Of a stretch of DNA of 64,000 nt, positions 55,901-64,000 are shown in pieces; the first letter of the stretch is position 1, and the number at the start of each line of letters is the position of its first letter. The DNA lies in contig CM056743.1 of the NCBI GenBank assembly GCA_029851415.1, positions 79,254,186 through 79,318,185 of the forward strand. Direction: 5' to 3'. Below the pieces are notes generated by a model. That model did not search any database, was not told the origin of the DNA, and saw only the letters and a program-made list of their open reading frames with translations. This stretch comes from Eretmocerus hayati (taxonomy: Eukaryota > Arthropoda > Insecta > Hymenoptera > Aphelinidae). The translations under genes and the position numbers were made by a program.

Positions 55901-58900
55901 CAAAACATGCGCAGCCGCTGCAGGGTGTGAGCCCAACGCGCATCGTGTTGGGCTGTGCGACGACGAACTGAGCTCATGCGTTATCAACGCGAAATTGGAA
56001 TTTTCGATTGATGCCATTTTTAGACCTGAGAAATCTCGATCTCCCAATTTTCCTGTGGTTCTAGAGGCTCACTCATCGCAACGGCAGAATGAAGTCCGTG
56101 CAACTCAAATGCAAAACATGCGCAGCCACTGCAGGGTCTGAGGCTCTCCGCATCGGGTCTGGCTGTCCGACGAGGAGCTGAGCATATGCTTTAATAATTT
56201 CTAATCAATCCGAATGATTGTGAGACAACAATTTTTGTGCATCAGGAACGTTGGCTCCCTGTTGTTGTAATACTCAGTTTCATAGATAGCGGAGCGTCGT
56301 GATTCTTGATTATGACTGGCAATGACGAATTTTTTAGTGGTATTAGAGCCATAGAGACCAAAGGTAGAATAATCTTGAAAATATGTCGATATTTCAGAAC
56401 CACAACTCTCGATCCAACTCAGAATTAAACCAGTAAAACGCTCCAGAAGAGCTTGAGCAAGTGTCATGCAAAACATGCGCAGCCGCTGCAGGGTGTGAGT
56501 CCAACGCGCATCGTCTTGGGCTGTGCGACGACGAACTGAGCTCATGCGTTATCAACGCGAAATTGAAATTTTCGATTGATGCCATTTTTAGACCTGAGAA
56601 ATCTCGATCTTCCAATTTTCCTGTGGTTCTAGAGGCTCACTCATCGCAACGGCAGAATGAAGTCCGTGCAACTCAAATGCGAAACATGCGCAGCCACTGC
56701 AGGGTCTGAGGCTCTCCGCATCGGGTCTGGCTGTCCGACGAGGAGCTGAGCATATGCTTTAATAATTTCTAATCAATCCGAATGATTGTGAGACAACAAT
56801 TTTTGTGCATCAGGAACGTTGGCTCCCTGTTGTTGTAATACTCAGTTTCATAAATAGCGGAGCGTCGTGATTCTTGATTATGACTGGCAATGAAGAATTT
56901 TTCAGTGGTATTAAAGCCATAGAGACCAAAGGTAGAATAATCTTGAAAATATGTCGATATTTCAGAACCACAACTTCCGATCCAACTCAGAATTAAACCA
57001 GTAAAACGCTCCAGAAAAGCTTGAGCAAGTGTCATGCAAAATATGCGCAGCCGCTGCAGGGTGTGAGTCCAACGCGCATCGTGTTGGGCTGTGCGACGAC
57101 GAGCTGAGCTCATGCGTTATCAACGCGAGATTTGAATTTTCGATTGATGCCATTTTTAGGCCCGCGCAATCTCGACCTCCCAATTTTCCTGTGGTTCTTG
57201 AAGCTCACTCATTGCAACGGCAGAGTGGAGTCCGTGCTACTCGAATGCAAAACATGCGCAGCCGCTGCAGGGTCTGAGGCTCTCCGCATCGGGTCTGGCT
57301 GTCCGACGGGGAGCTGAGCATATGCTTTGATAATTTCTAATCAATCCGAATGATTGTTAGACAACAATTTTTGTGCATCAGGAACGTTGGCTCCCTATTG
57401 TTGTAATACTCAGTTTCATAGATAGCGGAGCGTCGTGATTCTTGATTATGACTGGCAATGACGAATTTTTTAGTGGTATTAGGGCCATAGAGACCAAAGG
57501 TAGAATAATCTTGAAAATATGTCGATATTTCAGAACCACAACTTTCGATCCAACTCAGAATTGAACCAGTAAAACGCTCCAGAAGAGCTTGAGCAAGTGT
57601 CAATCAAAACATGCGCAGCCGCTGCAGGGTGTGAGTCCAACGCGCATCTTGTTGGGCTGTGCGACGACGAGCTGAGCTCATGCGTTATCAACGCGAGATT
57701 TGAATTTTCGATTGATGCCATTTTTAGGCCCGCGCAATCTCGACCTCCCAATTTTCCTGTGGTTCTTGAAGCTCACTCATCGCAACGGCAGAGTGGAGTC
57801 CGTGCTACTCGAATGCAAAACATGCGCAGCCGCTGCAGGGTCTGAGGCTCTCCGCATCGGGTCTGGCTGTCCGACGAGGAGCTGAGCATATGCTTTGATA
57901 ATTTCTAATCAATCCGAATGATTGTTAGACAACAATTTTTGTGCATCAGGAACGTTGGCTCCCTATTGTTGTGATACTCAGTTTCATAGATAGCGGAGCG
58001 TCGTGATTCTTGATTATGACTGGCAATGACGAATTTTTTAGTGGTATTAGGGCCATAGAGACCAAAGGTAGAATAATCTTGAGAATATGTCGATATTTCA
58101 GAACCACAACTTCCGATCCAACTCAGAATTAAACCAGTAAAACGCTCCAGAAAAGCTTGAGCAAGTGTCATGCAAAATATGCGCAGCCGCTGCAGGGTGT
58201 GAGTCCAACGCGCATCGTGTTGGGCTGTGTGACGACGAGCTGAGCTCATGCGTTATCAACGCGAGATTTGAATTTTCGATTGATGCCATTTTTAGGCCCG
58301 CGCAATCTCGACCTCCCAATTTTCCTGTGGTTCTTGAAGCTCACTCATTGCAACGGCAGAGTGGAGTCCGTGCTACTCGAATGCAAAACATGCGCAGCCG
58401 CTGCAGGGTCTGAGGCTCTCCGCATCGGGTCTGGCTGTCCGACGAGGAGCTGAGCATATGCTTTGATAATTTCTAATCAATCCGAATGATTGTTAGACAA
58501 CAATTTTTGTGCATCAGGAACGTTGGCTCCCTATTGTTGTAATACTCAGTTTCATAGATAGCGGAGCGTCGTGATTCTTGATTATGACTGGCAATGACGA
58601 ATTTTTTAGTGGTATTAGGGCCATAGAGACCAAAGGTAGAATAATCTTGAAAATATGTCGATATTTCAGAACCACAACTTTCGATCCAACTCAGAATTAA
58701 ACCAGTAAAACGCTCCAGAAGAGCTTGAGCAAGTGTCAATCAAAACATGCGCAGCCGCTGCAGGGTGTGAGTCCAACGCGCATCGTGTTGGGCTGTGCGA
58801 CGACGAGCTGAGCTCATGCGTTATCAACGCGAGATTTGAATTTTCGATTGATGCCATTTTTAGGCCCGCGCAATCTCGACCTCCCAATTTTCCTGTGGTT

Positions 58901-61150
58901 CTTGAAGCTCACTCATCGCAACGGCAGAGTGGAGTCCGTGCTACTCGAATGCAAAACATGCGCAGCCGCTGCAGGGTCTGAGGCTCTCCGCATCGGGTCT
59001 GGCTGTCCGACGAGGAGCTGAGCATATGCTTTGATAATTTCTAATCAATCCGAATGATTGTTAGACAACAATTTTTGTGCATCAGGAACGTTGGCTCCCT
59101 ATTGTTGTGATACTCAGTTTCATAGATAGCGGAGCGTCGTGATTCTTGATTATGACTGGCAATGACGAATTTTTTAGTGGTATTAGGGCCATAGAGACCA
59201 AAGGTAGAATAATCTTGAAAATATGTCGATATTTCAGAACCACAACTTCCGATCCAACTCAGAATTAAACCAGTAAAACGCTCCAGAAAAGCTTGAGCAA
59301 GTGTTATGCAAAATATGCGCAGCCGCTGCAGGGTGTGAGTCCAACGCGCATCGTGTTGGGCTGTGCGACGACGAGCTGAGCTCATGCGTTATCAACGCGA
59401 GATTTGAATTTTCGATTGATGCCATTTTTAGGCCCGCGCAATCTCGACCTCCCAATTTTCCTGTGGTTCTTGAAGCTCACTCATCGCAACGGCAGAGTGG
59501 AGTCCGTGCTACTCGAATGCAAAACATGCGCAGCCGCTGCAGGGTCTGAGGCTCTCCGCATCGGGTCTGGCTGTCCGACGAGGAGCTGAGCATATGCTTT
59601 GATAATTTCTAATCAATCCGAATGATTGTTAGACAACAATTTTTGTGCATCAGGAACGTTGGCTCCCTATTGTTGTAATACTCAGTTTCATAGATAGCGG
59701 AGCGTCGTGATTCTTGATTATGACTGGCAATGACGAATTTTTTAGTGGTATTAGAGCCATAGAGACCAAAGGTAGAATAATCTTGAAAATATGTCGATAT
59801 TTCAGAACCACAACTCTCGATCCAACTCAGAATTAAACCAGTAAAACGCTCCAGAAGAGCTTGAGCAAGTGTCATGCAAAACATGCGCAGCCGCTGCAGG
59901 GTGTGAGTCCAACGCGCATCGTCTTGGGCTGTGCGACGACGAACTGAGCTCATGCGTTATCAACGCGAAATTGAAATTTTCGATTGATGCCATTTTTAGA
60001 CCTGAGAAATCTCGATCTTCCAATTTTCCTGTGGTTCTAGAGGCTCACTCATCGCAACGGCAGAATGAAGTCCGTGCAACTCAAATGCAAAACATGCGCA
60101 GCCGCTGCAGGGTCTGAGGCTCTCCGCATCGGGTCTGGCTGTCCGACGAGGAGCTGAGCATATGCTTTGATAATTTCTAATCAATCCGAATGATTGTTAG
60201 ACAACAATTTTTGTGCATCAGGAACGTTGGCTCCCTGTTGTTGTAATACTCAGTTTCATAAATAGCGGAGCGTCGTGATTCTTGATTATGACTGGCAATG
60301 AAGAATTTTTTAGTGGTATTAAAGCCATAGAGACCAAAGGTAGAATAATCTTGAAAATATGTCGATATTTCAGAACCACAACTTCCGATCCAACTCAGAA
60401 TTAAACCAGTAAAACGCTCCAGAAAAGCTTGAGCAAGTGTCATGCAAAATATGCGCAGCCGCTGCAGGGTGTGAGTCCAACGCGCATCGTGTTGGGCTGT
60501 GCGACGACGAGCTGAGCTCATGCGTTATCAACGCGAGATTTGAATTTTCGATTGATGCCATTTTAAGGCCCGCGCGATCTCGACCTCCCAATTTTCCTGT
60601 GGTTCTTGAAGCTCACTCATCGCAACGGCAGAGTGGAGTCCGTGCTACTCGAATGCAAAACATGCGCAGCCGCTGCAGGGTCTGAGGCTCTCCGCATCGG
60701 GTCTGGCTGTCCGACGAGTAGCTGAGCATATGCTTTGATAATTTCTAATCAATCCGAATGATTGTTAGACAACAATTTTTGTGCATCAGGAACGTTGGCT
60801 CCCTATTGTTGTAATACTCAGTTTCATAGATAGCGGAGCGTCGTGATTCTTGATTATGACTGGCAATGACGAATTTTTTAGTGGTATTAGAGCCATAGAG
60901 ACCAAAGGTAGAATAATCTTGAAAATATGTCGATATTTCAGAACCACAACTCTCGATCCAACTCAGAATTAAACCAGTAAAACGCTCCAGAAGAGCTTGA
61001 GCAAGTGTCATGCAAAACATGCGCAGCCGCTGCAGGGTGTGAGTCCAACGCGCATCGTCTTGGGCTGTGCGACGACGAACTGAGCTCATGCGTTATCAAC
61101 GCGAAATTGGAATTTTCGATTGATGCCATTTTTAGACCTGAGAAATCTCG
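52982..61150 (+). repeat. 568-bp satellite-like tandem array, about 14.4 copies, with higher-order structure
   Basis: The block GACAACAATTTTTGTGCATC recurs at 53384, 53952, 54520, 55088 (1-bp shorter), 55655, 56223 and then every 568 bp to 60767, 14 times. There are 13 full units (53351 to about 60734) plus part-units at both ends. Units are very similar but fall into sub-types. Some types alternate over several units, giving a 1136-bp dimer, and the pair near 56201/56769 is repeated near 59609/60177, exactly six units later. Every unit has long frames on both strands (114 and 82 codons), which I do not regard as genes. Confidence 0.93.
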
Positions 61151-63230
61151 ATCTCGATCTCGATTGTTGTAATACTCAGTCTCATAGATAGCGAAGCATC
61201 GTGATAGTTGATTATGACTGGCAATGACGAATTTTACAGTGGTATTGGAGGAAGATCAGAGATCCGGGAAAGTGTTGAATTTTCGTGTGCGATCGCTATT
61301 TGCACGCGAAGATCCGAAACTCGGACCAGGTCACTTGAGGCCGGAAAATTTTCCGCGTGCGCGGTAATCCAAAATTCGGCCCAAACGAGTTTAGGTTGGG
61401 AAAATTTCGTGTTCGCGAAGATTTTTCACTTCAGCCCGCAGAAGTTCGAAACTCGTGGCGGTCGAGCTTGGATTGATATCTTTCGCGTACGCGAAAATTA
61501 CTCACATAGCACGCGCGAAATTCGAGATTACCTCGACAGACAAGTTAGAGAATGGAAACTGTCGCATGCGCGAAGAGGAAAGTCACCCGCGCACACGGAA
61601 ATTTCCCACCTTCTCCAGATACTTCTTCAGCTTCTCAATTATACGATTACGAGAGAAAGGTCTCTTTCTTCCTATCAAGGAAATTCAGCGTACGCGAAAA
61701 AAGCTTATTGCGGGCGCTACAGTGGACATCGTTACGCATGGAGTAACAATCATCGATATCCCACAGGGCGATGAATCTCTCAAGTTCACAATACGAGACT
61801 CTGTGTTGGAACAAAAGCCCCGAAGTTTATCAAGAGATGAAGTGAAAGAGTCATTTCACGTTGTTTACATAGGTAAAATCATAGCGTGAACCATCATCTC
61901 CGTTCATGCGAATTACCCAAAAGATGATCTGCACTGCGGAAAGGGAGAATGATTACCTGATAAATTGTCGAAATTAGCATACGCGAGTATGAACTAAAAT
62001 GTTATGGTTGACGATGAAATCGCCCTCGTGCATGAGCGAGTTATACCATAGCGTACGCGAGGCTCATGTTGAAAAGGAAAGAAACAAAACGGGATCAGTA
62101 CAATTCCTTACAAACGCGATGATTCAGTAATTGAGCGCGCGCAAAAAATGATGTGACATATCACACGATTCATCGCGTACGCGAAACCCAACTCCATTGA
62201 CTCACCTCAACAGCACTAATCTTTGGCACTTAAGTAGAGGATCACTGACGAAACTCCAAATCAGGTCGATTGAATCAGCTAATACCTTAGCCTAAGTGAA
62301 GAAATGAGGCATGACCTTTTGCGAGCAAAAGGGTCACTCGGAGAACTCAAAATAGCTCGATCCGCATTGGGTCTGCTACGTTGTCCGCACTGAGCCTCCG
62401 CGGGCGACAGCTCAAGCCACGCATCACAGCAGAAAATAAACATTCCCAACGAGGCAATTCGACAGGAATGCTCCTCGAACGACGAAAAAAATTAAACACA
62501 ACACAAGCACGTGGCATCATCTCGCATAAGCCGGTCGCGGGCCATGCAATTGGTGCACCGAGAACATGGCCCGCAGCAGACACATCGCATCATCTGTACC
62601 GCGTTATCTGCTACGAGATTTCTGCTACGAAACGGCATGCCCACCTTCTACTGCAGCGGCCAAGGCCAAGGCCACGGTTGTCTGTTTGTCGGCTCTTGAC
62701 ACGCATGCCACACAACATTATTCCACACACCTAATTATTCAACAACACTCTCCGCGACTCCCACAACACAAAAATTCAATCTCGAACGCGAAAAGCACTG
62801 CGTCGTTGCCTCTGCAGAAGCGCGCATGAAATTATGCAATGCCGCTGCCACCGCACCCGCCGAAGACACGGCTCTCACAAAAACGCGATCGCCCCAACAC
62901 GCACAGCACACCTAATTAATTTTTAATTTCTCGACACCAACAGCTCGCGCAAGAAAATCACGGTTCACAATCAACACAAGAGCAGCCGAAAAACACACCC
63001 CTCCGAGCCATAACCAAGCAGAATACACAATGTAACGCTTTAGTGTAATGCTAGCCGTTAAGCATTACACACCAAGCGTTACTGACATAACGCTGAAAAA
63101 TACGTTTTTTCACACGACAGTTACAAACTCAGGAAACCGTAACAAAATCACTCGATCTCACCAATCAAAATAACAAAATCACCGCTACCTAATTTCATCG
63201 GGGTGTACGCGAATTCTGAAACAGGTTGTA
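61151..63230. repeat. Right arm of the giant inverted repeat (outer part)
   Basis: Reverse complement of 46104-48154. The junction with the array is marked by a short ATCTCG repeat (61144-61164, ATCTCGATCTCGATCTCGAT). The first arm bases (TTGTTGTAATACTCAGTCTCAT) are also part of the 568-bp unit, so the satellite unit was built partly from arm sequence. Confidence 0.85.
63032..63082. repeat. Hairpin near the right end of the giant inverted repeat
   Basis: Counterpart of 46252-46302, with GTAACGCTT...AAGCGTTAC and GTGTAATGCT/AGCATTACAC pairing intact. Confidence 0.75.
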
Positions 63231-63232
63231 TA

Positions 63233-64000
63233 CTCTTGTAAGCGTGCATATAGCCCGAATAATGCAAGCTTGCATAATAAGATTCTCCTCATCTGATTTT
63301 GGGGAATGTTTGGTCGAAATTGTACTCTATCGTAACTATATATATATGTATATCTCTATATGGACTTATTTACGGTATAACATATGAAAGGATATCATTA
63401 GAAGAATCAACTCTGCATTTCTATTTCACTATGGGATGCTCTTCGCATCCTTCGATTAATTTATTAATAATAATAATAAACCAAAATACTCATATCGCGC
63501 ACGCGATGACCCGCAGTCATTCTTCCTCGCAAATCTCGATCATACTTGTCGCACGGGAAAGAGAGAGAGAATCCGGCGGGAGCCGATCTAGAGAGAGAAC
63601 CACTTACAGATTTGTCCTGAAGAAGCTGGTCGCCTAGAGGCTCGTCTCGCACCCGGTTCGCCTGTGCTGGTCGCCTAGAGTACGCCGCAAAGTAATCAGG
63701 CCCGGCCGGGTCGACGCCATCTCCTCGCACTTAGGTATATATGTACATGGCTCGCCTTTATTGGTCTTCGCGCGCGTGACCTTCCGCAATCGCGATCCGT
63801 CGCAAGCTGAAAATGTGGTTCCTCTCTCTGGCAGCTCTTTGCCGTTTTCTCCCTCTTTTCCTCAAAACTCTCGCCTAAAGTGTCATCGTATGTGTGTCGT
63901 GTTCGCACGATGTGATGGTCAATTTGCACAGTCACAGGGCCCCCCCCCCCCGGAAGGGTCGAAACCCCGTTGAAGATCCGAAAAAAAAACCCACACATAC
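63233..64000. other. Unassigned flank
   Basis: AT-rich with simple repeats ((TAA)n near 63461-63480, GAGAGA near 63560, a 13-C run near 63939-63951) and a short direct repeat CTGGTCGCCTAGAG at 63626 and 63669. Frames here are short and conflicting; no gene is supported. Confidence 0.5.

Larger units (their letters stand above)
46102..63232. mobile_element. Giant inverted-repeat composite (about 17.1 kb) with amplified internal satellite
   Basis: The outer ends are TACAACCTGTT(C)CAGAATTC at 46104 and its complement ending at 63230; TA on each side (46102-46103 and 63231-63232) is compatible with a TA target duplication, although the TATA context makes that ambiguous. 46104-48154 is repeated in reverse at about 61165-63230. 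The homology continues inward through reversed copies of the 568-bp unit (48155-49025) and through 49027-49163, which pairs with about 52843-52975. The left arm is thus about 3.06 kb and the right about 10.4 kb. Arm divergence is roughly 5% by eye over one compared stretch. No transposase or other known enzyme is encoded. Confidence 0.85.

Noticed and set aside
53362..61129. Repeated 114-, 88-, 82- and 73-codon frames on both strands of the 568-bp units as a protein family
   Set aside because: They overlap each other on opposite strands, have no domain, and remain open only because the units are near-identical; the more diverged copies at 48155-49025 do not keep the same frames.
49190..61150. 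CRISPR array
   Set aside because: Units are 268 and 568 bp with no short repeat/unique spacer alternation, and the setting is a eukaryotic transposon.
46102..63232. Assembly artefact (inverted duplication of one contig end)
   Set aside because: The arms differ by several percent with scattered substitutions and are flanked by different sequence, so they are real diverged copies.
63299..63637. 112-codon frame near the right edge
   Set aside because: It begins with TTG and is low-complexity (Ile-rich, then RERERE from a GA repeat), with no domain.

Overview
The window is eukaryotic and almost entirely repetitive. It holds four kinds of animal mobile element: BEL/Pao, Ty1/copia and Ty3/gypsy retrotransposons and a Polinton/Maverick-type protein-primed DNA polymerase. 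It also holds long-armed inverted-repeat elements and satellite-like tandem arrays. I see no host gene, rRNA or tRNA gene. The combination fits an arthropod, most likely insect, heterochromatic or gene-poor region; the species cannot be told from the sequence.

1-5.5 kb: the internal part of a BEL/Pao element on the + strand, entering from outside the window. It is broken by a frameshift, an in-frame stop and an internal deletion that removes part of the integrase core. 5.5-25.2 kb: a nested pair on the - strand. A copia element (5522-25169; 297-bp LTRs; ACTAC target duplication; 25-nt primer site matching initiator tRNA-Met; one intact 1755-codon gag-pol frame) carries in its leader a complete gypsy element (12506-23637; 2094-bp LTRs; TAAC duplication; gag, pol and three small extra ORFs next to the 3' LTR). 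Both LTR pairs are nearly identical, so both insertions are young, the gypsy one being the later.

25.2-30.8 kb: a decayed Polinton-type DNA polymerase B (+) with two small - strand ORFs beside it. 30.8-41.3 kb: two related long-arm inverted-repeat elements (30771-32880 and about 34140-41320). The second carries a further inverted-repeat element (35749-36925), itself containing a 105-bp hairpin. 41.3-46.1 kb: mostly unassigned AT-rich DNA with a 185-bp palindrome, a 114-bp near-perfect hairpin and a GC-rich, LTR-like block.

46.1-63.2 kb: a giant inverted repeat about 17.1 kb long. The left arm is about 3.06 kb. The right arm is about 10.4 kb because a 568-bp unit inside it has been amplified into an array of about 14.4 copies with higher-order structure. 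Between the arms lie a roughly 268-bp repeat array whose polarity flips and which is studded with the palindrome CGCGTACGCG, a 368-bp repeat pair, and a 1.1-kb palindrome interrupted by a poly(A)-tailed insertion. No transposase is visible in any of the inverted-repeat elements. If the window holds something undescribed, the best candidates are this foldback/satellite composite and the accessory ORFs of the gypsy element.
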